Positions 20,087-27,865 of a stretch of DNA of 38,060 bases are shown here, piece after piece (positions within the stretch are counted from its first letter, which is position 1; each line of letters begins with the position of its first letter). The position numbers and the translations under genes are program-made. The notes beneath the pieces were generated by a model, which was not told where the DNA came from, made no database searches, and saw only the letters and a list, made by a program, of their open reading frames with translations. The DNA comes from Bacilli bacterium (GTDB taxonomy: Bacteria; Bacillota; Bacilli; Bacillales; Amphibacillaceae): NCBI GenBank assembly GCA_012518125.1, contig JAAYTF010000035.1, positions 1-38,060 of the forward strand, written 5' to 3'.

Positions 20087-21544
20087 TCACGATTGGCGGT
20101 ACATATCTTTCGGACGGACGATGCGCGGCCGCCTTTTGTCCAAATTGATCGGAATGCGGAAGAGGAAGCGGAACATCGCCGGCAAGTTGAACGGAATTAG
20201 CGGCCACATATATGGAATTTCCAACGTCTTCAACTGGACCAAAAACAACACCGACAACGTGCAGCTGATTAAAAAGCCGTTTACGCCGAAGAAAATCGTC
20301 ATGATCAAGATGAACATTTTCATGATTTTATTGGCGACGCTCAATTCATAACTAGGCGTGACATAAAAACCGACGGTGCTGATCGCCACATAAAGGATGA
20401 CTTCCGGGCTGAACAAACCGACTTGAATGGCGATATCCCCGATCAACACCGCCGCAATCAAACCGAGCGCCGTCGCAAGCGGCGTCGGCGTATGGATGGC
20501 GGCCATCCGTAAAAATTCCACACCGACATCCGCCAAAATGAGCTGCAAGCCGATCGGCACATTCCCTTTTTCTTTCGGGCCGATATACGATAACGATTCG
20601 GGAAGGAGCGACGGCTCTTTTACAAACAAATACCAAACCGGAACCAACAAAATCGACGCCAACACGGCGCTGATCCGTATCCAGCGTATGAACGTCCCGG
20701 CGGCAGGCGTTTGGCGGAATTCTTCCGCATGTTCCAAATGGTCGAAATACGTCGTCGGCAGCATGATGACATTCGGCGACGTGTCGACGATCAAGATGAC
20801 ATATCCCGACAAAATGTGATGTGCCGCGACATCTGGCCTCTCGGTATAGCGGACGATTGGGAATGGATTCCACCCGTCTTTGAAAAACAGTTCCGTCAAA
20901 GCTTTATCCGCCATGACAATTTGGTCAATCTCGATTTCTTGCAATTTCGATTTCACCAATTTTACGAACTTTTCATTTGCGATCGAATCGATGTAACTGA
21001 TGCATATTTCCGTTTTCGAACGCTTTCCGACTTTGACGATTTCATTGCGCAAACCTTTATCTTTGATGCGACGGCGAATGAGGGCCGTGTTTGAAACGAT
21101 ATTTTCGGTGAAACCGTCCCGCGAGCCGCGGATGACGCGCTCGGTATCCGGTTCTTCTGGCTGTCTGCCCGGGTACATGCGGACATCGACGACATACGCT
21201 TCATCCTCGCCGTCGATGAAGATGACGATCAACCCTGAAAGCAACTCATCGGTCGCTTTGTCCAAAGCTTGCTCCGGAGTTACTTGCAGGTTGACGAGGC
21301 GATTTTTTATGATTTCGACGACTTTTTCTTTTTCCACTTCGTCGTCGTTGATCGAAACGAGTGTTTTCAACAATTCGATCACCGTCAAATCATCGACGAG
21401 CCCGTTGACAAAATAAACTTGGACTTTGCGGTCGAGGACGACGATTTCCCGAAACCCCAAGTCGAACGATTTCGTCGCACCCACTTCGTTTATCATATAT
21501 TCGGCATTTTTTTCCAATTGCTTCTGTACGAAATAATACGTCAT
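20087..21544 (-). CDS. spoVAF: Stage V sporulation protein AF (GerA-family-like)
   Basis: About 485 aa; GerA-like core VDTSPNVIMLPTTYFDHLEHAEEF, LRMAAIHTPTPLATALGLIAAVLIGDIAIQVGLFSPEVILYVAISTVGFYVTPSYELS; start at third codon Met behind AGGGG. Confidence 0.85.
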   Translation of the reverse strand: MTYYFVQKQLEKNAEYMINEVGATKSFDLGFREIVVLDRKVQVYFVNGLVDDLTVIELLKTLVSINDDEVEKEKVVEIIKNRLVNLQVTPEQALDKATDELLSGLIVIFIDGEDEAYVVDVRMYPGRQPEEPDTERVIRGSRDGFTENIVSNTALIRRRIKDKGLRNEIVKVGKRSKTEICISYIDSIANEKFVKLVKSKLQEIEIDQIVMADKALTELFFKDGWNPFPIVRYTERPDVAAHHILSGYVILIVDTSPNVIMLPTTYFDHLEHAEEFRQTPAAGTFIRWIRISAVLASILLVPVWYLFVKEPSLLPESLSYIGPKEKGNVPIGLQLILADVGVEFLRMAAIHTPTPLATALGLIAAVLIGDIAIQVGLFSPEVILYVAISTVGFYVTPSYELSVANKIMKMFILIMTIFFGVNGFLISCTLSVLFLVQLKTLEIPYMWPLIPFNLPAMFRFLFRIPINLDKRRPRIVRPKDMYRQS

Positions 21545-21555
21545 CACCATTACCC

Positions 21556-22008
21556 CTAGGATGAAATAATGAATTGTTTAATAATCTCATTCAAAAACAG
21601 CCACTGTATGAGCGATCCGAAAATTTTACCTAGAACGATGGCCATAAGTAGCATCAACATGTATCTTTCCAAATGAAGGCGTCTTGCAAGCAGTGGAAAT
21701 ACGTTCAACACTTCAACCAATGCCGCTGCGAGCATGCCGTTGAAAATGCCGTGAAAAAATCCCCAAAACACTAAAGCGAACGGCGTGAAGTTCGTATGAT
21801 AATCGAAAAATGAAAAAACCGTGCCCGTAAAAACACCGAGCATGAGCGAACTGATCAAATACGTCACAAATCTGCGCAGACGGATCAGTTGAACCATCCG
21901 TGGAATGACGCCCAAAACGATCATCAAACCGATGTAGACGCCACCGAACAAAAATCCACTTGAAAAGCCGACGAGCGCTTCCAGCAATTTAAAAATGACG
22001 TCTGTCAT
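21556..22008 (-). CDS. spoVAB: Stage V sporulation protein AB
   Basis: 150 aa polytopic protein (GFLFGGVYIGLMIVLGVIPRMVQL); directly downstream of spoVAA. Confidence 0.85.
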   Translation of the reverse strand: MTDVIFKLLEALVGFSSGFLFGGVYIGLMIVLGVIPRMVQLIRLRRFVTYLISSLMLGVFTGTVFSFFDYHTNFTPFALVFWGFFHGIFNGMLAAALVEVLNVFPLLARRLHLERYMLMLLMAIVLGKIFGSLIQWLFLNEIIKQFIISS

Positions 22009-22606
22009 CGTTCAAATCGTTTTCGTAATGACGAATATACTCGTCGATGTCTTGTTCGTATTTGAACAACTCGATTTCAAGTGGACTTGGTTCTTCATTG
22101 ATGCGCTTTTTAAACCAATGATTCAGAAACAAAACCATGCCGATGCCGAGGCCGATCGAATACGGGATTTGAATCCATAACGGTTGGGACGTCCGTTCAC
22201 CGGTGAAAATATAATGGATCGTTTCGTGCACTTCCGGCATGCCGACATCGTAATGAAAATTCATGATCGACATCGCCGTGCCGATGAATAAGACAACCCA
22301 AACGACAAAAACGAACACGACAGAAGGTTTAAACTTCCTCGATTCGACTTGTATGATCGTTTCTGTCGGTCCGACCAATTCGAATTCAACATCGGGAAAA
22401 ACTTTTTGCAAGATTGAAAGCAATAAGAACCCTTCGATGACGATAAATTCACCGTCTTTTTTTGTTACGGTATGGATGCTAACCTTCTGAAACTTTTGTT
22501 TGATGTCCTCTGGAGCTTGGATAAACGCAATATCGCCTAATTTCAGCTCGTCAGCATATTTCGCTTTCACTTTTTTTTGCATTCGCACATAAACCCGAGT
22601 CATCAT
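21989..22606 (-). CDS. spoVAA: Stage V sporulation protein AA
   Basis: 205 aa; VYVRMQKKVKAKYADELKLGDIAFIQAPEDIKQK..., two TM helices; overlaps spoVAB. Confidence 0.85.
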   Translation of the reverse strand: MMTRVYVRMQKKVKAKYADELKLGDIAFIQAPEDIKQKFQKVSIHTVTKKDGEFIVIEGFLLLSILQKVFPDVEFELVGPTETIIQVESRKFKPSVVFVFVVWVVLFIGTAMSIMNFHYDVGMPEVHETIHYIFTGERTSQPLWIQIPYSIGLGIGMVLFLNHWFKKRINEEPSPLEIELFKYEQDIDEYIRHYENDLNDDRRHF

Positions 22607-22706
22607 GTAGATTCCTTTCTCGATAGAGTAAGCCGTGTAAATAGTTTTGGCAAAAAAACTTCAATTATGTATGGCAGGCGCAAGCAATCAGCTTGCAAAC
22701 CAAGAA

Positions 22707-22751
22707 AAAATCCTTAAAAACCCAATTTCGAATTGAGTTTTTAAGGATTTT
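22707..22751 (-). terminator. Strong terminator at the 3' end of the WxL cassette
   Basis: AAAATCCTTAAAAAC (22707-22721) / GTTTTTAAGGATTTT (22737-22751), 15-bp perfect stem, T run on the minus-strand side. Confidence 0.85.
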
Positions 22752-22771
22752 GCGGCACCGAGCGCGCCATT

Positions 22772-23794
22772 TTAGGATTCTTGCGCTTTTTTCAGCTTGC
22801 GGATATAGATGAGAAGAGCGATGATGATAATAAGTAAAATGGATGTCGATGTAAGGACGAATCCGTTTAAATTTACTTTGTCATCTTCCAGTTTCACCGC
22901 CTCTTTATTGATGGTGGCAGCTTCGTTTTCTTCTATTGTGAATGATTCCTCCCAATTCCAACGACTCGTTTCGACTTTTGCTTCAACGACGGCCGTGTAA
23001 CTGCCCGGTTCCAACTTTTGATTGTCCCAATCGATGACGAAATCGATCGTCGTGTATGGCGCCATGCTGATTTGTTCTTTCATTTTCTCCTTCACAGGTT
23101 CCGTTTTGTCCGATTGATAAATTTTTGCATCGATGGCCAAACCTTCGACGATATTGGGAGAACGGTTTTCCAACGTAATGACGTTTGCCGTCCGATGATT
23201 GACGAGTTCCGCTCTTACACCTTTCAACTGTAAATCGATCGGGATTTCTTTGTCAGATTGCGAAAGGACAACACCAATCACGTACGCGTAGCGGTTTTGA
23301 ATGGATACACCTTCCGTTCGTTTGTCGTCCGCCTCTTTTTCAAAATGCAACCCTCCTAAAATGACACCGTCAAATGGTTGATCAGGCATTTGTAATTCGG
23401 CGAATGCTTTTATGCTGCCCTTTGGCGGCACGACGACCGTTTCTTCTCTAAATTGGAGCACTTCTGTCAATTGCAGTACGTCATCGTCCCAATGTTTTTC
23501 CATATCTTCATAAACGATTAAACCATTTTCGTTTGTCGAACTGTTCCGGACGGATAAATGGACCGTGATCGGTTTTGCTTCATGATTAAAAATTTCCGTT
23601 TCCAACAACTGCTGATCATTCGGCTTCACGCGCAAGTTGAAATAGGAATGCCCATTTTCAATTTGGTTTTCCGGCAATATTGCTCTGACGGAATAACCGA
23701 CATCTCCCTCTTCGGCGGAAGCAATCATCGGTAAGGAAAGAACAAAGCTGAAAAGCGCCACGCTCAAAGCGAACCATATCAAACTTTTTTTCAT
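22772..23794 (-). CDS. WxL-interacting protein (DUF916/DUF3324: WxL peptidoglycan-binding domain plus C-terminal TM anchor)
   Basis: Signal peptide; VGYSVRAILPENQIENGHSYFNLRVKPNDQQLLETEIFN...; KPITVHLSVRNSSTNENGLIVYE; C-terminal TM STSILLIIIIALLIYIRKLKK; next to two WxL-domain genes. Confidence 0.85.
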   Translation of the reverse strand: MKKSLIWFALSVALFSFVLSLPMIASAEEGDVGYSVRAILPENQIENGHSYFNLRVKPNDQQLLETEIFNHEAKPITVHLSVRNSSTNENGLIVYEDMEKHWDDDVLQLTEVLQFREETVVVPPKGSIKAFAELQMPDQPFDGVILGGLHFEKEADDKRTEGVSIQNRYAYVIGVVLSQSDKEIPIDLQLKGVRAELVNHRTANVITLENRSPNIVEGLAIDAKIYQSDKTEPVKEKMKEQISMAPYTTIDFVIDWDNQKLEPGSYTAVVEAKVETSRWNWEESFTIEENEAATINKEAVKLEDDKVNLNGFVLTSTSILLIIIIALLIYIRKLKKAQES

Positions 23795-23821
23795 GCGCCT
23801 TCTCCTTCTAAACGTGAAAGC

Positions 23822-24532
23822 TTAAAAACCAGGTGCATCATGCAATGTCCATGTGATCGTTGCTTGGTGGTCTCCAACCGTTGCGGCACCAGCTGGTATT
23901 TCCAACGTTACACTGTCGTTTACATTCGGAACTGACGGATTTACCGGAAACCAACGAGTAATCCATGTCCCGAGTCCTTCGTTTTCTTGAGCGTTCACGA
24001 CGATTTCCGCTGCTCCACCCGCATATAAGGCAACCGGATCGTTTGCGGTCGGTTCACCGCCGGTCGTCGTGGAAATGACCGATCCGTTTTTCAACGTCAA
24101 AACGGCTCCTGGCAGTGTCGTTTCGGTTTCATTGGCAAACGCGGACAATTGTGCGGTCACGTGCCAGCCGTCCCCGGTTCCGCGCCGGTCCGTCACTTGG
24201 ATGAACGGACGCAAAACGGTCGATTCATAAATGGTCGCCTCGCTTTCGATCGAATGCGAACCAAAATCAAGGGAAGATACGTAGTCCAATGTCAACGGTC
24301 CGGCGTCATTTGTCGGATCGTCACTCGGGTCTCCCGGCTCTACGCCTGGTTCAAAAGGTTGTGTCGGGTCTGTCGGATCGAGCACCGGGGGAGTGCCTTC
24401 GCCGGGCACAAATGTGATTGAAGCATTTGAAGTAAACGAACTTTGAGCAAAAGCCTTTGCCGCAGAAAACAATGCAAACGGCGCAAGAAGCAATACACTT
24501 AACATGAACAAACCAATTTTTCGTTTCATCAT
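23822..24532 (-). CDS. Small WxL-domain surface protein
   Basis: Signal peptide, Pro/Asp-rich linker PPVLDPTDPTQPFEPGVEPGDPSDDPTN, LDYVSSLDFGSHSI, GDGWHVTAQL and terminal HQATITWTLHDAP WxL signatures. Confidence 0.9.
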   Translation of the reverse strand: MMKRKIGLFMLSVLLLAPFALFSAAKAFAQSSFTSNASITFVPGEGTPPVLDPTDPTQPFEPGVEPGDPSDDPTNDAGPLTLDYVSSLDFGSHSIESEATIYESTVLRPFIQVTDRRGTGDGWHVTAQLSAFANETETTLPGAVLTLKNGSVISTTTGGEPTANDPVALYAGGAAEIVVNAQENEGLGTWITRWFPVNPSVPNVNDSVTLEIPAGAATVGDHQATITWTLHDAPGF

Positions 24533-24564
24533 TTTTCCTCCTATGTTTGATTGACATTTTTTTC

Positions 24565-25995
24565 TTAAGGCGCATCAACTAACGTCCAAATAATTTCGGT
24601 TTGATAATCACCAACTTTCACTTCATTCGGCTTGACAAAAATGAGCGGCCCTTCCTCCCGTTGCCAAGTCAACTCGGTAATCGGGTTTTCTTTCGTCGTG
24701 CCGGAAAAAATTGTCGCCGTTTCTTCGGTGAGGGTTATTTCCATTCCCTCTTTCAAACGGAACTTCAAAGCATCCGGCAACATTTCCGATTCGTCCGTCG
24801 TCGACGTAAGCGGCCGCGACAATTTCGCCTCCAACCTCCAAGGAGCATCATAACCTCTCGTATCTTGAATCGATATGGAAAATGGATCTTCTTTTCGGTG
24901 TGCATATAGCGGCGCGTACGGAATTGACGTCGTTTCAAATGAAATGGTTTCCGGTGCCTGATGAAACTGGAGCGTGCCCGTCCACGCCAATTGACCGATG
25001 GCAAGCGGATCGTCCAATATGCTCAAGTTGATGATTTGTTTTGTCGCTTGGCTCACAAATGTATAGCTTCCGGAAGGGGTGTAGGGAATGTATGGGAGCT
25101 CCATATGAAGGTCAAATCCGTAATACGTATAGTTTAATAAGTTCAAACTGAGCAATTGATCGAAGCGTATAACGACTTGATTGCCAACAATTTGAATTTC
25201 ATCCGTGTCAAACTCTCCTGTAGCGCGAATCTCGATCCCTAACAATCCTAAACCAGGAACGTCATAAAACGCACGCATGTTTTCTTGTGACATGATTTCG
25301 ACGATCGGCTGCGGCATTAGAAAAATGATATATGTCGAAGAAATGAGGTTTAAATTGATCAAACCTTCTCCGCGATAGTGCAAAACGACAATTGGTTTCC
25401 CTTCTTGGTTATAGGAAAGTGAGGCATTGAGCGTCGGATTGTTCAAGACGGTTACTCCGAGCAAGCCTTGTTGCGGGGTGATCGATTGCTGGGGCTTTGT
25501 TTGTTGAACAGTACGTTCAGCCATCTCTGGTTGTCCCATTTCGCCGTTGGTTCGACCGTTTTCATGCGGCGACGATGTGTTCGTTTCCATCATTTGCTCC
25601 TCATCTGGATTCTTTTTATCCTCTACATCGGTTTCGTCTTGTTCCTGGATATTCATTTCCCTGTCTAATGCAAAATCCAAAGTTTCATCTGTAAGTACGG
25701 CATCGTCTCTCTCGGTTTCAACTTCATTTTCATTGGTTTGGTCCCTTTTCGTATTTTCATGACTTGTTAAAACCTCAATTTCAAAATGTAGATTCTGCTC
25801 GTCGTATAAAAGGCGTTCGTTTACATCTATATCGACGGTATGCTCTTCGTCTTCAACCAGGCTCAACTCCTTTCCTTCCGACTTTGCGCGATCATCATCC
25901 AATGCGGATTGGTTCGCATAAATCGGTTCGTGGAAAAGCATGGTAAACAGGAGCAGGCACATCGAGAGAAATAGGGATTTGCGAAACGTAACCAT
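24565..25995 (-). CDS. Large WxL-domain surface protein with acidic low-complexity region and uncharacterised N-terminal module
   Basis: Signal peptide MVTFRKSLFLSMCLLLFTMLFHEPIYA; acidic Glu/Asp/Asn-rich region; C-terminal DAPWRLEAKLS and DYQTEIIWTLVDAP WxL signatures; GAGGAG ribosome site before ATG at 25995 (the ORF-track start at 26010 is a TTG inside it). Confidence 0.85.
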   Translation of the reverse strand: MVTFRKSLFLSMCLLLFTMLFHEPIYANQSALDDDRAKSEGKELSLVEDEEHTVDIDVNERLLYDEQNLHFEIEVLTSHENTKRDQTNENEVETERDDAVLTDETLDFALDREMNIQEQDETDVEDKKNPDEEQMMETNTSSPHENGRTNGEMGQPEMAERTVQQTKPQQSITPQQGLLGVTVLNNPTLNASLSYNQEGKPIVVLHYRGEGLINLNLISSTYIIFLMPQPIVEIMSQENMRAFYDVPGLGLLGIEIRATGEFDTDEIQIVGNQVVIRFDQLLSLNLLNYTYYGFDLHMELPYIPYTPSGSYTFVSQATKQIINLSILDDPLAIGQLAWTGTLQFHQAPETISFETTSIPYAPLYAHRKEDPFSISIQDTRGYDAPWRLEAKLSRPLTSTTDESEMLPDALKFRLKEGMEITLTEETATIFSGTTKENPITELTWQREEGPLIFVKPNEVKVGDYQTEIIWTLVDAP

Positions 25996-26041
25996 CGCGA
26001 TTCTCCTCAAAATTTACTAAAAAAATTTAAAAAATCTGTCA

Positions 26042-26073
26042 AAATATGATATAATTTTGTTTTTATCATATTT
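26042..26073. repeat. Inverted repeat in the leader of the WxL cassette (candidate operator)
   Basis: AAATATGATA (26042-26051) / TATCATATTT (26064-26073), 10-bp perfect arms, 12-nt spacer. Confidence 0.6.
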
Positions 26074-26163
26074 CTTCTTTACCATATAAATCGATAAAAA
26101 AGGAATGTTATTTTGACAATTAGTTACCGAAAAATTACAAAATGTAAAATCGTCCGCAAAAAA

Positions 26164-26191
26164 AGAAATCCAGCTTTAAATCTGGATTTCT
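26164..26191 (-). terminator. Terminator of the spoIIA/sigF operon
   Basis: AGAAATCCAG / CTGGATTTCT stem, 8-nt loop, followed on the minus strand by TTTTTTT. Confidence 0.85.
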
Positions 26192-26224
26192 CTCATCTCG
26201 CATTTTCATTTTCCCAGTTTCACA

Positions 26225-26989
26225 TCAGCCACTCATCTGTTCTTTCATTTCTTGCAAAATTTTCTTTTCCAAGCGCGACACTTGCACTTGGGAAATCCCC
26301 AAACGGCGCGCCACTTCCGTCTGCGTTTGATCTTTATAATAGCGCAAATAGACAATTAATCTTTCTCTTTCTGTTAAGCTATTAATCGCTTCTTCCAATG
26401 ATAATTTATCAAACCAATAGCGGTCTTCATCGGCAATTTGATCGAGCAATGTGATTGGTTCGCCGCCGTTTTCATAGACGATTTCATGGATGGAATGCGG
26501 ATTGCGCACCGCTTCCTGCGCTTGAATGATTTCTTCAGGCGCAACATCGAGCGCCGCTGCGATTTCCGAAATCGTAGGCGAACGTTTTAATTGTTTCGTC
26601 AATTCCTCCTTTTTACGTTTCACCTTGTTGCCTAATTCTTTCAACGTGCGACTCACTTTGATCGTTCCGTCATCGCGGATGAACCGTTGAATTTCACCGA
26701 TGATCATCGGAACCGCATACGTGGAAAAACGGACGTCATATGATAAGTCAAATTTGTCGATCGCTTTCAATAAACCGATGCTGCCAATTTGAAACAAATC
26801 ATCCGGGTCATAGCCCCGATTGATGAAGCGCTGCACGACCGACCAGACGAGTCGGACGTTCTTTTCCACCAAGTAATCGCGCGCTTCCTGGTCGCCTTGC
26901 TGGCTACGTAAAATCAATTCCCGCACTTCATCGTTCGAGAGATGGCGGTTTTCCTTATCGTGCATTTGCAAATCGCTCATGGTTTTCAC
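26225..26989 (-). CDS. sigF: Forespore sigma factor SigF
   Basis: 254 aa; DDLFQIGSIGLLKAIDKFDLSYDVRFSTYAVPMIIGEIQRFIRDDG, GISQVQVSRLEKKIL. Confidence 0.95.
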   Translation of the reverse strand: MKTMSDLQMHDKENRHLSNDEVRELILRSQQGDQEARDYLVEKNVRLVWSVVQRFINRGYDPDDLFQIGSIGLLKAIDKFDLSYDVRFSTYAVPMIIGEIQRFIRDDGTIKVSRTLKELGNKVKRKKEELTKQLKRSPTISEIAAALDVAPEEIIQAQEAVRNPHSIHEIVYENGGEPITLLDQIADEDRYWFDKLSLEEAINSLTERERLIVYLRYYKDQTQTEVARRLGISQVQVSRLEKKILQEMKEQMSG

Positions 26990-27433
26990 CTAATGGCAAA
27001 CCGTTTTTACTTGATGGAATTGTTTTTTCATCGTGACTGTAGTCCCTTTCCCCACTTCCGATTCCACGACGAGTTCATCGGTGAAACTTTCCATGATCGA
27101 AAATCCCATGCCCGAGCGTTCCAATTCCGGTTTTGACGTATATAACGGTTCTTTCGCCAAAGCGACGTTCTCGATGCCGACCCCTTCATCGCGGATCGTC
27201 AATTCGACGACATTTTCGTCCAAAATTTTGCAATGGATCGTAATCCAGCCGTCCTCCCGCTCTTCGTAGCCGTGGATGATCGCATTTGTCACCGCTTCGG
27301 AAACGACCGTTTTCAATTCCGTCAATTCATCCATCGTCGGGTCGATTTGCGCCACGAACGAAGCGACTGTCGAACGGGCGAACGATTCATTTTTGCTGAC
27401 ACTTAAAAATTTCAATTCCATCTCATTTTTCAC
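26990..27433 (-). CDS. spoIIAB: Anti-sigma F factor SpoIIAB
   Basis: 147 aa; [45 protein letters not shown]. Confidence 0.95.
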   Translation of the reverse strand: MKNEMELKFLSVSKNESFARSTVASFVAQIDPTMDELTELKTVVSEAVTNAIIHGYEEREDGWITIHCKILDENVVELTIRDEGVGIENVALAKEPLYTSKPELERSGMGFSIMESFTDELVVESEVGKGTTVTMKKQFHQVKTVCH

Positions 27434-27783
27434 GATGCCACCCCCAAAGATAATAAAGCGTCCTCTTCATTTTCTTCGATGCGGACAACTTTCACCAAAC
27501 CGGACATCGAAAACAACCGATCGATATAACCATGTACACCGCAGACGACGAACTCCCCTCCCTTGGTCATCACTTCCTTGTAGCGGCCTAATATCACACC
27601 GATACCCGAACTGTCCATAAAGGTCACTGCATCCATATTTAAAATGACGTGCTTTAAGTTTTCGTCATGTAAATAACGCTGCCATTCGTTGCGCAAAATC
27701 GTCGCTTCATGATGGTCGATTTCACCTTTTAAACGGACGACTAACACATTATCCCGCAGGATGAACTCTTTTTCTAACATCAT
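27430..27783 (-). CDS. spoIIAA: Anti-anti-sigma factor SpoIIAA
   Basis: STAS domain [20 protein letters not shown]; start placed at MMLEKEF behind AGGAGG. Confidence 0.93.
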   Translation of the reverse strand: MMLEKEFILRDNVLVVRLKGEIDHHEATILRNEWQRYLHDENLKHVILNMDAVTFMDSSGIGVILGRYKEVMTKGGEFVVCGVHGYIDRLFSMSGLVKVVRIEENEEDALLSLGVAS

Positions 27784-27813
27784 GACATTCCTCCTTTTCT
27801 TCGTTGTATGTTC

Positions 27814-27844
27814 ATTTTCGATATCAGGGAGCCAAATACCTTTC
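27814..27844 (-). promoter_or_regulatory. Putative SigH promoter upstream of spoIIAA
   Basis: On the minus strand AAAGGTATT, 12 nt, ATCGAAAAT; compare RnAGGAwww-N11/12-RnnGAATww. Confidence 0.45.
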
Positions 27845-27865
27845 ATTAGACAAAACTAGACGAAA

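Noticed and set aside
20352-20873. Minus-strand 173-aa ORF in another frame of spoVAF
   Set aside because: Arg/His/Cys-rich out-of-frame translation inside a conserved spoVAF frame.
22680-22696. GCAAGC-AATCA-GCTTGC inverted repeat upstream of spoVAA
   Set aside because: Short arms, next to a strong terminator, no T run; not enough to call an operator or terminator.
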